Source: Bonia amplexicaulis
Lineage: Eukaryota; Streptophyta; Magnoliopsida; Poales; Poaceae
Assembly: GCA_036346245.1 (NCBI GenBank)
Contig: CM070742.1
Span: 932,501-996,500, forward strand
Length of the DNA: 64,000 nt
Reading direction: 5' to 3'
Both the position numbers and the translations under genes were made by a program. Of the stretch, positions 9,111 through 21,657 are shown piece after piece; position 1 is the stretch's first letter; each line of letters opens with the position of its first letter. Under the pieces are notes generated by a model. That model did no database searches. It was not told the DNA's origin and was given only the letters and a program-made list of their open reading frames with translations.

Positions 9111-11096
9111 TTGAGGGGATGTTGGTGGAAAAGGAGGCGTCGACGGTGAAGGGGAGGCCGAAACCTATAGTGGTGGTGTGGTGACTATATGGGTGGCAGG
9201 AAAATTGAGGAAAGAAATTGGCTCGACAAGAGATGTTGGAGTGGAGGAAGAAGGACGAGGATAGAAAGGACGAGATTCATCAAAAGTAACATTCTAAGAA
9301 ATCCGCATCCATCGGCCAACAGGATCCCAACAACTATATCCCTTATGCTCAGCACTATAGCCCAGAAAAACACACTCGACAGACTGAGCGGTCAGCTTGG
9401 TGCGCTCACGAGGTACAAGAAGAACATAGCACACACCCAAAGAGGCGAAGACTAGAATAATTAGGAGTTTTGCCACAGAGACACTCAATTGGGATACCTT
9501 CCTGAAGAGCAGAAGAGGGTTGAATATTGATTAGGAAAGTGGCAATAGATATAGCCCCAGACCATAAGTAAGGTGGAACGGCACAAGCAAGCATAAGAGC
9601 GCGGGCTGTCTCAAGAAGATGACGATGCTTTCGTCTAGCCACATCGTTTTGGACATGAGCACTAGGGCAAAAAACTAAGAGAGAATGCTCTGCTCGGTAA
9701 GAAAACTATAAAGAACTCCCGACAAGTATTACCTAGCAGAATCAGCACAAAAAATACGAATAGGAGAGTCAAACTAAGTAAGGATCATGGTGGCAAAACT
9801 GAATAATCAATAAAAATTATATAATATCAATGACCTTTCGAAATGAAAGGAGTCGGACCCCATACATTAGAATGAACAAGATCAAAAGGACGCTATGACA
9901 CTAACTCACTGGAAGAATAAAGGAGTTGACATTGTTTGCTAAGCTTACAACCCTATGATTTAGAGAAGCTTCACCAAACATAGACCCTAACAAACCATGA
10001 CGAATTAAAGAAGATAGACACTACCCACAAAGATGCCCCAAATGATGATGCACAAGTAAAAGACTCAGTGGAAGATGCAAGAGAAACAGAGGCAGTGGTG
10101 GAAGCGACAAGACTGACAGGGGTAGAGAAAGGAAGATGTGGCTAGTTAAGCTCCTAGAGACGCCATCACGGCGGTGAGGGCCAGTACCAACCAGAGTCCC
10201 CGTGTGGTGATCTTGAACACAACAAGAATCAAAATGAAGAATAACATGACAACTATAATCAGTGAATTGACAGGAAGATATGAGTTGCATGGTTAGTTTG
10301 GGAACATGAGAAACAACAAGAACATGAAAAGAGGAATTCGAAAGAGTGCATCGTCTTGCGACAGAAAGAGAAGTGCCATCTGTTGTATGAACAATGATAG
10401 GAGCAACTGAAAGACTAATAGAAGTAGGACTAGTGGAATCAGATGTCATACGAAAGGAAGCACCAGAGTTAAGAATCTAGGTTATATACCAGAGGAAGAA
10501 GTACAAGGTGGTCTCTCATTAAAAGACTGTGCAGTAGAACCAGCAGAACCAGACAGTGCAAAAGCAGCCATGTGGTGCAGTAGTATGAGAAGCTCCTGAG
10601 TATCTGAAGCACCAGACCTCCTCTGAGAGGAGGAACCTCCAGTGCCCTTTGGAGGACGGCCACCACAATGTAAATCCTTCTTGTTCCTATAGCAAAACTG
10701 CTCCACATGTCCATCCTTGTTGCAATAGGTGCAGTGGAGGCCCCTACCAACAGCAGCAGCCACTGGTGAAAGAGTTCGTGGAGGCGTAGTGGGTGTGGAA
10801 GTTGGTGGATATGCTAAAACGAAAGGAAACGATGGTGACGGTAGCAAACCTGCACCACGAAGATGAATCTCCTCAGTACAAACAGCTGCAAGTGCCTCCA
10901 ATAGAGTCACACGAGGGTGGCGAGCCAGTAACTGAGCCTGAGTCTGCTCATACTCAGCCCAGAGACATGTCAAGATGTCATAGATGCGATAAAGCTCTAG
11001 ATGAGATAGCTGATGCTGACAACACTGACAAGTGTGGCGAACATCTAGTCCGAAAGAATCAATTTGATGCCACACCATGGACAACTTGGTATAGAA
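9111..11096 (-). pseudogene. Copia-A tandem unit 1: gag C-terminus, protease, integrase
   Basis: This is the copy nearest RT and the only one continuous with the normal integrase-RT linker. In minus order: an open frame (10482-11177) carries a gag zinc knuckle CTYCNKDGHVEQFC; a protease/GAG-pre-integrase stretch follows (10021-10449); then integrase pieces (9406-9990) and the integrase C-terminal motif CVFLGYSAEHKGYSCWDP (9294-9488). At its far end gag sequence (FYTKLSMVW) is fused in frame to the proline-rich integrase-RT linker of unit 2 (SPPTPSLE). The repeat offset to unit 2 is about 2019-2071 bases. Confidence 0.85.
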
Positions 11097-13184
11097 CTCT
11101 AGAGAAGGTGTGGGTGGTGAAGGAGGCACCGACAGTGAAGGGGATGCCAATGGTGATGGAGGCACTGGAGAGGCCAAAGGCTATGGTGGAGGAGTTATGA
11201 CTATGGGGGTGGAAGAAAAAGTCAGGAAAGAAAGTGGCTCAACAAGAGATGCTGGATTGGAGGAAGGAAAAGGATGGGGATAGAAAGGACGAGACTCATC
11301 AAAAGTATTGTCCCAAGAAATCTGCATCTGTCGGCCAGCAGGATCCCAACAACAATATCTCTTATGCTCAGTGCTATAGCCCAGAAAAATGCACTCCACA
11401 GACTGAGCGGCTAGATTGCTGTGCTCACGGGGTGCAATAAGAACATAGCACAAATACCAAAGAGGCGAAGACTAGAATAATCAGGAGTCTTGCCACAGAG
11501 ACGCTCATTTGGGATCCCACCCTAAAGAGCAGAAGAAGGCTGAATATTGATTAGAAAAGTGGTAGTAGAAACAACCACAACCCAGAAGTGTGGTGGAGCA
11601 CCAGAAGCAAGAATGAGAGCATGGGCTGTTTCAAGAAGATGACGATGCTTTCATTCAGTCGCACCATTCTGGGCATGAGCACCGGAGCAAGAAAACTGAG
11701 AAAGAGTGCCCTGCTCGGCAATAAAACCATGAAGGACTCCCAACAAATACTCTCCAGTGAAATTAGTATGAAAAGCATGAATAGGAGTCAAACTATGGAT
11801 CATGGTGGCAAAAGTCTTGTAGATGGATAGAACCACACTACGAGATGACGTAAAGTATGTCCATGTGTGCTGAGAAAAATCATGAATAAAAATTTTATAA
11901 TATCAGTGATCTCCTTTTGAAACAAAAGGAGTCGGACCCCATACGTACATCAGAATAAACAAGATCAAAAGGACATTGTGACACTGACTCATTAGAAGGA
12001 TAGGGGAGTTGAAGCTGTTTACCAAGCTTACAACTCTGACAATTGAGAGAAGCATCACCAGACACAGACCCTAAAAGACCACAATAAACTAATAAAGACA
12101 GACGTGACCCACAAAGTTGTCCTAAACGATGATGCAACTGAGCAAAAGGCGTAGTGGAGGATACAACAGATGAAGAGGCGGTGGAGACGGTAAGACTGAC
12201 AGAGGTAGTGGAAGGAAGATGAAGCCAGTCAAGCTCCTAGAGACGCCATTAGTCACAACGGTGAGGGCCAATACCAAGCAGAGTCCTCGTGCGACGAGCC
12301 TGAACACAACAAGAATCAGAATTGAGAATAACATGACACCCATGATCAGTGAGCTGACCGATAGATCTAAGCTACATGGTGAGTTTAGGAACATGAGAAA
12401 TAGCAGGACATGAATAGCGGAAATGGAAAGAGTGCCTCGTCCTATGACAAAATGAGAGGTACCATTTTCTGTCTGAACTGTAATAGGAGCAGCTGGAGGA
12501 CTAACAGAGGAGAGACTAGTGAAATCAGATGTCAAGTGAAAGCACCAGAATCAAGAATCCAAGGTGATATACCTGAGGAAGAAGTAAAAGGTGGTCTCTC
12601 ACTAGAAGACTATATAGCAAAACGGAATGATGTAAAAGCAGCTATGCGATGCAATAGTGTGAGAAGATCTTGAGTATCTGAAGCACCAGAGCTCCTCTGA
12701 TAGCAGGAACCTCCAGTGCCCTTTACAAGACGGCTACCACGACATAAATCCTTCTTCTTGTAACATAATTTCTCCACATGTCCATCCTTGTTGCAGTAGG
12801 TGCAGTGGAGGTCCCTACCAATAACAGCTGTCACTGGTGGAGGCACCACTGGTGAAGGAGTAGTTGGAGGTGTAGCGGGTGTAGAAGCTGGAGGAGCTAC
12901 CAAAACTAAAGAAAATGATGGTGATGGCAGTAGACCCACACCACGAAGATGAATCTCAGTACGAACAGCTGCAAGGGCCTCCAACAGAGTCACACGAGGG
13001 TGGCGAGTCAGCAACTGAGCATGAGTCTACACATACTCAGCCCAGAGATGTGTCAAGAAGTTGTAGATGCGACAAAACTCCAGATGAGACTGCTGATGCT
13101 AACAATACTGACAAGTGTGAAAAACATCTGGTCCCAAAGAATCAATCTGATGCCACACCACAGACAACTTGGGATAGAACTCTG
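11097..13184 (-). pseudogene. Copia-A tandem unit 2: gag C-terminus, protease, integrase
   Basis: Same order as unit 1: zinc knuckle CTYCNKDGHVEKLC (within 12610-13014), GAG-pre-integrase region (12122-12535), integrase core remnants (11551-11836) and the C-terminal CIFLGYSTEHKRYCCWDP (11181-11453). The junctions with units 1 and 3 sit at the same place in the sequence (gag GAACTCT joined to linker GAGAAGGTGTGGG, near 11097 and 13185). Both duplications therefore share breakpoints. Confidence 0.85.
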
Positions 13185-15270
13185 GAGAAGGTGTGGGTGG
13201 CGAAGGAGGCACGGGCAGTGAAGGAGATGTCAACGATGAATGAGGCACCAGAGAGGCCAAAGGCTATGGTGGAGTGGTGACTATGGGTGGAAAGAAAAGT
13301 CAAAAAGAAAGTGGCTTGATAAGAGATGCTGGAGTGGAGGAAGGAGGACAAGGATAGAAAGGACGAAACTCATCAAAAGTAACAACCTAAGAAATCCGCA
13401 TCCGTTGGCCAACAGGATCCCAACAACGATATCCCTTGTGCTTGGCACTATAGCCTAGAAAAATGCACTCCACAGACTAAGCGATCAGCTTGGTATGCTC
13501 ACGAGGTGCAAGAAGAACATAGCATGCACACCCAAAGAGGCGAAGACTAGAATAATCAGGAGTCTTGCCACAGAGACACTCAATTGGGATCCCACCCTGA
13601 AGAGCAGAAGAAGGGTCAATATTCATCAGAAAAGTGACAGTAGAAACAGTCTCAACCCAAACGTGTGGTGGCATAGCAGGAGCATGCAGGAGAGCATGGG
13701 ATGCCTCAAGAAGATGATGATGCTTTCATTTGGCCACACCATTCTGGGCATGAGCACCGGAGCAAGAAAACTGAGAAAGAGTGCCCTGCTCAACAAAAAA
13801 CCATGAAGAACTCCTGACAAGTACTCCCAAGCGGAATCAACATGAAAAACACGAATAGGAGAGTCAAGTAGAGTATGAAGCATGGTGAAAAAAGTCTTGT
13901 AGATGGAGAGAAACTCATTATGTGATGACATAAAGTATATCCATGTGTGCCGAGAAAAATCGTCAATAAAAATTATATAATATCGATGACATTCTTTCAA
14001 AACAAAAAGACCCGGACCCCATATATCAAAATGAAAAAGATCAAAAGGACACTGTGACATTGACTCGCTAGAAGGATAGGGGAGTTGAACTTGTTTACCA
14101 AGCTTACAGCCCTAACAATTGAGAGAAGCATCACCAGACATAAACTCCAAAAGACCACGATGAACTAATGAAGATAGATGTGACCCACAAAGATATCCTA
14201 AACGATGATGCCACTGAGTAAAAGACGCAGTGGAGGATACAGCAGATGCGGAGGTAGTGGAGACGTCAAGACTAACAGGGGCAGCGGAAGGAAGATGAAG
14301 CCTGCCAAGCTCTCAGAGATGCTGTGAGTCACGACGGCGAGGGCCAGTACCAACCAAAGTCCCTGTGTAGCAGTCCTGAACACAACAAGAATCAAAATAG
14401 AGAATGATACGACAATCATGATCAGTGAGTTGATCGGCAGATATAAGTTGCATGGTGAGTTTAAGAACATGTGAAATAGCAGGAACATGAAAAGCGGAAT
14501 TTGAAAGACTGCCTTATCATGTGACAGAAATAGAGGTGCCATCTTCTATCTGAACAGTGATGAGAGCAGCTAGAGGACTAACAAAAGTGAGACTGGTGAA
14601 ATCAGATGTCATATGAAAGGAAGTAGCAGAATCAAGAATCCAAGGTGATATACTCGAGGAAGGAGAAGTAGAAGGTGGTCTCTCACTAGAAGATTGTGTA
14701 GCAGAACCAGCAGAACATGACGATGTAAAAGCAGCCATGCGATGCAGAAGTGTAAGAAGCTCCTGAGTATCTGAAGCACCAAAGCTCCTCTGAGAGGAGG
14801 AACTACCAGTGCCCTTTGGAGGATGACCACCACGACATAAATCCTTCTTCCTGTAACAGAATAGCTCCACATGTCCATCCTTGTTGTAGTAGGTGCAGTG
14901 GAGGCCCCTACCAACAGTAGCTGTCACTGGTGGAGCACCACTAGTGAAGGAGTAGCTGGAGGCATAGCAGGTGTAGTGTTGGAGGAGCTGCCAAAACCGA
15001 AGGAAACGATGGTAACGGCAGCAGACTTGCAACACGAAGGCGAATCTCAGTGCGAACAGCTGCAAGCGCTTCTAACAAAGTCACATGAGGGCGACAAGCT
15101 AGCAATTAAGCACAAGTTTGCTCAAACTTAGCCCAGAGATGTGTCAAGGAGTCCTAGATTCGATGAAGCTCCAGGTGAGACTGCTGATGATGACAGCACT
15201 GACACGAGTGGCAAACATTCAGTCCTAGAGAGTGATTCTGACGCCACACCACAGACAGCTGGGCATAGAA
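13185..15270 (-). pseudogene. Copia-A tandem unit 3: gag C-terminus, protease, integrase
   Basis: This copy joins the authentic gag N-terminus. Frame 14517-15065 has a zinc knuckle CTYYNKDGHVELFC (second Cys changed to Tyr) and the protease start WILDSATSFHMTSD. In that motif the usual DTGA/DSGA Gly is missing (DSAT), as also happens in several rice copia families. Integrase core pieces (13626-14060) include FDIWGP and FIDDFSRHTWIYFM. The C-terminus lies at 13477-13674. Stops and shifts are present throughout. Confidence 0.85.
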
Positions 15271-15747
15271 CTTGTCCACAGTGGCATCTCCCTGCTGCAA
15301 CGACTGCTCCTGATGCACAATAGCAAGATACAAGGAATCACCAGATGGCTCGTAGTGGTTGCACAGATGCGCCCACATCGCCTGTGCGGAAGCCAAACCA
15401 ACCACATCCCCAGTGAGATGGACCTCCATGCTACCAACCAGAATAGCAGAGGCATGGGCATCCTCATCAGTCCTTGTCTTGTAGGCAGCATATTGAGTCT
15501 GAAGTCTCAATGGCATCCTCAAAACCAATAGACGCCTCCTTACGAACATCGTCAAAAGCAGTCTTCAGGAGCACTGGCTCAGCAGGTGGAGCAGGGCGAG
15601 GTGGACAAGGCAACTTGCCGGTGAGAAACTCCCAAAGATGTAACAACGCATGTGGAGGCTTATGTGCTGAGACCAATCTCGATAATTGAGACTATCGAAG
15701 ATTATTGGGTAACGAGGAACGAAAAAGGTGCCCGAAGAGAACAACAT
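15154..15747 (-). pseudogene. gag: Copia-A gag N-terminal half
   Basis: Overlapping frames from about 15747 down give SLNYRDWSQHISLHMRC, then LWEFLTGKLPCPP, then a UBN2-type segment with AILVGSMEVHLTGDVVGLA and HYEPSGDSLYLAIVHQEQS, ending QLSVVWRQNHSLGLNVC. This order is the standard N-terminal gag of a large grass copia family. The frame is broken at least twice. The region below about 15270 is the part repeated in units 1 and 2. Confidence 0.82.
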
Positions 15748-16505
15748 TTTTTTGTTTCGTCTTTTTTCTTTTTTCCCTTCAATGACTATGCTTTCTTATA
15801 TGATGCGGAAGGAAACAATATCAAAGAGTGCGTGAGTCACAGCAACAGAAGCAGAGGTGTTGGCGGCGGTGATGGCGGAAGCTCCCCAGCGGCAGCAACG
15901 ATAGCTCCCTAGTGGTCGGTAGCCAGCGTTAGCGACAGCGAAGGGGAATACCTGGATCCAAAGGCATAGGCGTCGGGCGACATACAGCCGGGCGGTGGCA
16001 GCTTCGGCGGGGGTAGTTTGCACACAAAAGATCCCGACGATGGAAGATCTCATTGGCTGCTGCCCAAAAGACCTCACCGGCGACCTAGACGGTAGCCTCA
16101 TGAACAGACAACGCCAAGCGCGTGCAAATCGGGCGGTGTCCCCTATGCGGTCGGTGATCAGACTACCAAAGACGAAGATCCAGTGACTCAAAGACAAAGA
16201 TCCGGCGACTGGATGAATCTTCCCCATGCAGCTGGCGATCGGGCTACCGAAAACGAAGATCCGATGATCCAAAGATGAAGATCTGTCAACGGATGGGCGA
16301 TGGCCTCATAGGCAGGTGGAAAATGACAGCAATGCGGCTTGGCTAATGGAGAAGATGAGCGGTGGTAGCAAGAAGTAGATGGATAGCAATGGTGGCTTGA
16401 GGAAGAACAGTGGCCACAGGAAAAATCAGGTGACTACAGCGACTAGAGAAGAGAACCAACAGTGGTGGTGGCTTGACAAAAACCCTAGGTAATGCTCTGA
16501 TACCA
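15748..16505 (-). other. Copia-A leader and PBS
   Basis: About 745 bp of leader with no convincing coding frame. The PBS is the complement of GCTCTGATACCA at 16494-16505, immediately inside the 5' LTR. Confidence 0.85.
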
Positions 16506-16632
16506 TGTTATGAATATCGTTTGTGTTCATTACGAGGCCAACGAGCCAATATATATACTTGTACAGGTATGGCATATATGCAGGTAACCCTTATACAGTA
16601 GGATAATTATTTAGGTAATAATACATGCAACA
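16506..16632 (-). repeat. Copia-A 5' LTR
   Basis: 127 bp, TGTTATGAATATCG...CATGCAACA, followed by the TSD copy ATATG at 16633-16637. Confidence 0.9.
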
Positions 16633-16750
16633 ATATGAACTGCACAAGCTTTATATACTGAAGGGATACAGTACAAAGTAAGGATCCTTAATATATATGG
16701 ATAGAGAACAAGGATCAATACGAATGGAAACTCAAAATATAGGGTGAACT
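16633..16750 (-). other. Element L internal 1, second piece
   Basis: Continues the 7196-7278 sequence after Copia-A and matches 43094 onward (AACTGCACAAGCTTTATATAC versus AACTACACAAGCTTTATATAC). It is broken at 16750 by Copia-C. Confidence 0.85.
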
Positions 16751-18209
16751 TGAAGGAAAACGGGTAGGCTACGCTAGCGACAACAATTGATTCTCTACCG
16801 CGTTCATCCAGAAAACATGCGTGTAAGGGAGTCATGGATAGTTACCACTAGATGCGCTGCGCAGCGGAAGAAGAGTTGGAGTAGCCCGGTCCAACGTAGA
16901 TGAGCGTTGATGAAGAAGAAGCAATCGATCTGTTCATGCCTCGTGTCCTACGCAATAGCCTTGCGCTTCGCCAATCAAGACAAAGAAGAATAGCGCAGCG
17001 CCTCCACGGAGTCCACACGTTCGGATGGAACGCCGTACGCTGGTGTGCTAGCACCGTGCGCCCGGCTAGGGTTTCGGGATACGGCCGAGGGGAGGTGGCG
17101 GCCAGGGTTTTTGAGTGTCTCACATCTGCAGCCCCGCCTCCACATATTTATAGAGCATGCTAATGGGCTTCCACGTTGTAGGCCCATTAGAACTCTAATC
17201 CCATATGGATCAATATCCCTTTTAGCCTATAAAACCGAATTATTTATGATTGCCTCTTGGGCACATCACTAGCAATCTCCCATTTGCACTAGAGACAATC
17301 ATATAGGCAAGCTTTCCAATTCCAACCCCTTAAGTGTGTGACCCGTTAGGTTCATGTGTAGACAGTCATGACCCGAAAACCCTTTTCAAGCCATAAGTCA
17401 ATAGTGGCACCTAGCAGGGCATATTGACTCCCGAATACACATAAAGATCATATCGGCTAAACCTTGATATACACATACTTGGATCCCTTTGCCACACGAT
17501 ACCAGTCGAACTTAAGGCGAGATTTGTACCACCCTCGTGATAGCTCAACCATTCACTTGATCTTGTGGTGGATTACAACTCATGACTAACCCTTTAGTCA
17601 CATTGTGATTAACTCTTTAATCACCTTGGCATGGCCATGCACTTCCCTAATCCAACCACATCGAGGGGCCCAGAGATATCTCTCCTGTTATGTAGGAGGG
17701 GCAAATTCCATCTTAATCCGCTCACATCCCATTCCATGTTTCATGATACACCTGAAGACCACTTTTATAACTACCCAGTTACGGAGTAGTGTTTGGCAGC
17801 CCCAAAGCGCACCACTACACATAGTGAGAAACAATGGCGATTTCAGGTAGAAGGATCCAGTAGGTATACCACTCGAGATCGCTTGATGGCACATATTAAC
17901 ATAACAATCCCAAAGAACGCCTTGGGTGGGTCAATCCAACACCATGTTCTCTAACATGTGTCCACATTATTGATTTGATATTCCTATATCCATGATCCGT
18001 TAAACATAATCATTAATCAATACATGTGCTAATCCATAAATCATTGTTGTTCCATGTAATGACATAAGACTAGGGATCTTTAGAATAACATTAAATAAAA
18101 CAAAGAGTTTCACGAACAAGTCACATACTTGCCAATCAATGCATACAATCATTATTCAAGGAACCAAATAACACCTTATTCAAAATTTCATAAACATAGA
18201 CTTGATACA
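16751..18209 (-). repeat. Copia-C 3' LTR
   Basis: About 1459 bp, from TGAAGGAAAACGGG to CTTGATACA on the plus strand. A minus-strand PPT (GAGTGGGAGATAAT) sits at 18210-18225. A minus-strand TATA box, CTATAAATA, is at 17145-17153. The left edge is set where the host internal sequence stops matching its paralogues. With no 5' partner the edge is approximate. Confidence 0.7.
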
Positions 18210-18232
18210 ATTATCTCCCACTCACACTAGAG

Positions 18233-18782
18233 TCAATCATGTAAGTATCTAATACCCATTGCACTCATGTGTGCCTCATGCTTTGGTTGTGGGAGAGGCT
18301 TTGTCAACGGATCAGCAACATTCAAATCCGTGTGCACTTTGCAAATCTTTACTTCACCCCTATTAATGATATCACGGATAAGGTGATAGCGCCGAAGTAT
18401 ATGTTTGAACTTTTGGTGTGACCTAGGCTCCTTTGCTTGCGCAATAGCTCCACTATTATCACAATAGAGATCCACTGGACTGGACACACTAGGGATCACA
18501 CCCAACTCAAAACAAATTTTCGATCCAAACAGCTTCCTTTGCGCCTTCGAAGTCGCAATATACTCACCTCGCTTGTCGAATCACCACCGCCTCTTGCTTG
18601 GAACTTTTCCACCACCGCCTCCATTGAGGTAGAACACAAAACCGATCGCGATCCGCTATCATCTTTATCGCTTTGAAACTAGCATCTGTAACCTTTACAA
18701 CGAGCTCTTCTTCACCTTCAAAAATAAGGAACATATCCTTAGTCCTTCTAAAGTACTTAAGAATATTCTTTACACCACCCAA
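18233..18782 (-). pseudogene. pol: Copia-C RNase H
   Basis: Two frames (18564-18782 and 18233-18505) carry GGVKNILKYFRRTKDMFL, then WKSSKQEAVV, then CDNSGAIAQAKEPRSHQ and the typical end ADPLTKPLPQPKHEAH. This is the copia RNase H domain, interrupted by at least one frameshift. It lies directly downstream of the RT frame and next to the PPT. Confidence 0.87.
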
Positions 18783-20359
18783 AGAGCTAGACCGGGGCTA
18801 GATTGATACCTGCTCGTAACACTTAGAGCATATGAAACATCTGGGCGCGTACAAAGCATAGCATACATGATGGATCCGATGGCTGAGGCATACGGAATCG
18901 CACTCATATTCTTTTGCTCATCAAGTGTTGAAGCACACTGAGTCTTGCTAAGACTAATGCCATGTGACATAGGCAAAAAACCTTTCTTGGAATCTTGCAT
19001 ATTGAACCGTTTCAATACCTTGTCAATGTATGTACTTTGGCTTAATCCACTTAGCCTCTTCGATCTATTTCTATAGATCTTTATGCCCAAAATGTAAGCT
19101 GCCTCTCTGAGATCTTTCATTGAGAAACTTTTTCTCAAAGAAGACTTCACAGCTTCTATCATTGGAATATCATTTCCGATCAATAATATGTCATCTACAT
19201 ACAAGACCAGAAAAACAAGTGCGCTCCCACTAGCCTTCTTGTAAACACAAGGCTCTTCTTCATTCTTGATGAAGCCAAACCCTTTGACTACTTCATCAAA
19301 ACGAAGATTCCAACTCCGAGATACTTGCTTCAATCCATAAATGGACTTTTGAAGCTTACATATTCTCCCAGCATTTTTTGGATCAACAAAACCCTCAGAC
19401 TGTGTCATGTACACATCCTCGCTTAGGTTTCCATTTAGGAAAGCCGTTTTGACATCCATCAGCCAAATTTCGTAGTCGAAATAGGCAGCAATCGCTAGGA
19501 GGATCCGAATAGACTTTAGCATAGCGAAGGGCAAAAACGTTTCATCATAATCAACACCTTGAATTTGCTTGAAACCTTTCGCCACCAATCGTGCCTTATA
19601 GATGTGAATATTTCCATCCATGTCTATCTTTTTCTTAAAAACCCATTTACACTCAATAGTTTTTACACCATCAGGTGGATCCACCAAGTTCCAAACTTGA
19701 TTATCATGCATGGATTCTATTTTGGACCTCATGGCTCCAAGCCATTTTTCAGAGTCTGGTCCCATCATTGCTTCCATGTAGCTCTTGGGCTCATCATTGT
19801 CCAACAACAATATGTCGCGTTGTCCCGTGGTTAGGAGCGTGAACTTTTCAGTTGCGCGACGTGCCCTTGTAGACCTACGTGGGGGCGGTGCCTCCATAAC
19901 CGATTGTACAACATCTTGTACATCCTGTTGAGGTTCAATACGAGCTGAAACATTTTCAGGTGTTTCTCGAATTTCTTCAAGCTGCACCTTACTCCCATTA
20001 ACACCCTTTGAAAGAAACTCATTTTCCAAAAAAACACCGTTCCGAGAGACAAACACTTTGCCTTCTTCCCGATTGTAAAAATAATATCCTTTGGTTTCCC
20101 TAGGATACCCAACAAAGAAGCATTTATAAGATTTAGGATGGAGCTTATCAGACGTCAAACGTTTCACATAAGTCTCACAACCCCATATCTTAAGGAAAGA
20201 CAATCCAGGACGTTTCCCGGTCCATTTCTTGTATGGTGTCTTTTCCATTGATTTAGATGGAACCCTGTTTAGTGTAAACGCAGCAGTTTCTAGAGCATAT
20301 CCCCAGAAGGACAATGAAAGATCAGATTGGCTCATCATTGACCGAACCATGTCTAACAA
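18770..20359 (-). pseudogene. pol: Copia-C integrase C-terminus and reverse transcriptase
   Basis: At 529 codons this is the longest open frame in the window. Residues 1-120 are the integrase C-terminal part (FWGYALETAAFTLNRVPSKS, GYPRETKGYYFYN). Residues 120-230 are the linker. Residues 230-480 are the RT, with KWVFKKKIDMDGNIHIYKAR, LMDVKTAFLNGNLSEDVYM and YVDDILLIGND (YVDD at 387-390). The tail TRPDVSYALSVTSRYQS leads into RNase H. The frame is open but starts inside integrase, so it is a fragment of a broken polyprotein. The catalytic YVDD is intact. Confidence 0.9.
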
Positions 20360-20841
20360 GGTTCGGTTCCTCCATTCAGATACCCTGTTCCATTGAGGCG
20401 AGCCAGGCGGAGTCAGCTGTGGAACAATTCCACTGTTTTAGATGTTCACCAAATTCATGGCTCAAATATTCACCTCCACGATCAGATCGCAGAATTTTAA
20501 TTGTCTTGCCTAGCTGATTTTGTACTTCATTCTGAAATTCTTTGAACTTGTCAAACGATTCAGACTTGTGCCTCATTAAGTAGATGTATCCATATCTACT
20601 AAAGTCATCGGTAAAAGTAATGAAATACCGAAACCACCTCTGGCTACTGAGCTCATTGGTCCACATACATCGGTATGTACAAGTCCTAACAAGTCACTTG
20701 CCCTCTCACTATGACCGGTGAAAGGCGCCTTTGTCATCTTGCCAAGTAAACAAGACTCTCATATCTCAAATGATTCAAAATCAAATGAGTTGAGTAGACC
20801 ATCTTTATGGAGCTTCTCTATGCGTTTCTCATTTATATGAC
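20360..20841 (-). pseudogene. pol: Copia-C integrase core
   Basis: Frame 20376-20666 has YFITFTDDFSRYGYIYLM and KILRSDRGGEYLSHEF, the first two acidic positions of the D,D-35-E triad. A frameshift follows, and the third acidic region falls near the junction with the 529-codon frame. Upstream sequence to 20841 matches the GAG-pre-integrase/HHCC zinc region but is broken by stops. Confidence 0.85.
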
Positions 20842-21657
20842 CTAAGCGACAATGTCAAATAAAAGCGGATTCAAATCATTAGGCCGCAGCCTCTTTGCAT
20901 TAAGATTATATACATGCTTATCCTCAAGATCAAGAACATATAACCCATTCATCAATGGACAATGTGCATAGAGTATATTATTCAAATAAATAGAACAACA
21001 TTTGTTCTTTATTTCGAACTCATAACCACCATCTTCCTCCAAACATGAAGAAGAGATGATGTTCTTACTCAATGCTGGAATGTAATAACAATTATTTAAT
21101 TCCAAAACTAATCCTGAAGGTAATGACAAGTGATAAGTGCCGACAGCTAGTACAGCAACCTTTGCTCCATTGCCGACACGTACGTCCAACTCGCCTCTCG
21201 CAAAACTTCTAGTCCTTCTTAGACCCTGCAATGATTTGCAAGTATGAATCATCGATTCGGTATCAAATACCCAAGATTCACCAGAAGAAATTGCAAGATT
21301 AATTTCTATAACATTTATACCTGAAGTAGAAGTCTCGCTTCCCTTCTTCTTTTTCAAATCCTCCAAGTATTTCTTACAATTCCTAGACCAATGCCCCTTG
21401 ACATGGCAGTGGTAGCATTCATCATCAGGAGAAGGGCCAGATTTGACCTTCCCATTTGGCTTTGGCTTAGAGCTAGGGTGCTCATTAGGAGCCTTTCCTT
21501 TGCCTTTGCCTTTGGGCGTCCAACGCTTCCTCTTTTTATTCTCCTTCTGAACCATCATCACATGATTGGTGTTTTTCTTAATGGTTTCCTCTGCTGTCTT
21601 AAGCATCCCATGCAATTCAGTCAATGATTTCTCCATGCTATTCATATGAAAGTTCAT
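20842..21657 (-). pseudogene. gag: Copia-C gag C-terminus and protease
   Basis: 271 codons. Basic KKRKRWTPKGKGKGK is followed by a zinc knuckle CYHCHVKGHWSRNC (about residues 81-94) and the protease motif WVFDTESMIHTC. The usual sequence is DTGS; here the active-site Gly is Glu, so the protease would be inactive. The remainder, up to LLFDIVA and a stop, is the protease/GAG-pre-integrase region. Confidence 0.88.

Larger units (their letters stand above)
7279..16632 (-). mobile_element. Copia-A: Ty1-copia element with triplicated gag-PR-IN
   Basis: 9354 bp with short LTRs (7279-7406 and 16506-16632), a perfect TSD ATATG (7274-7278 and 16633-16637), a PBS at 16494-16505 and a PPT at 7407-7418. 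In minus orientation: leader, gag N-terminus, three tandem copies of gag C-terminus/zinc knuckle/protease/integrase (about 2.02-2.09 kb each), then RT and RNase H. Normal elements of this type are about 5 kb. All frames are damaged. The LTRs differ at about 20 of 128 positions (hand count), so the insertion is old or the LTRs have been altered. Confidence 0.9.
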
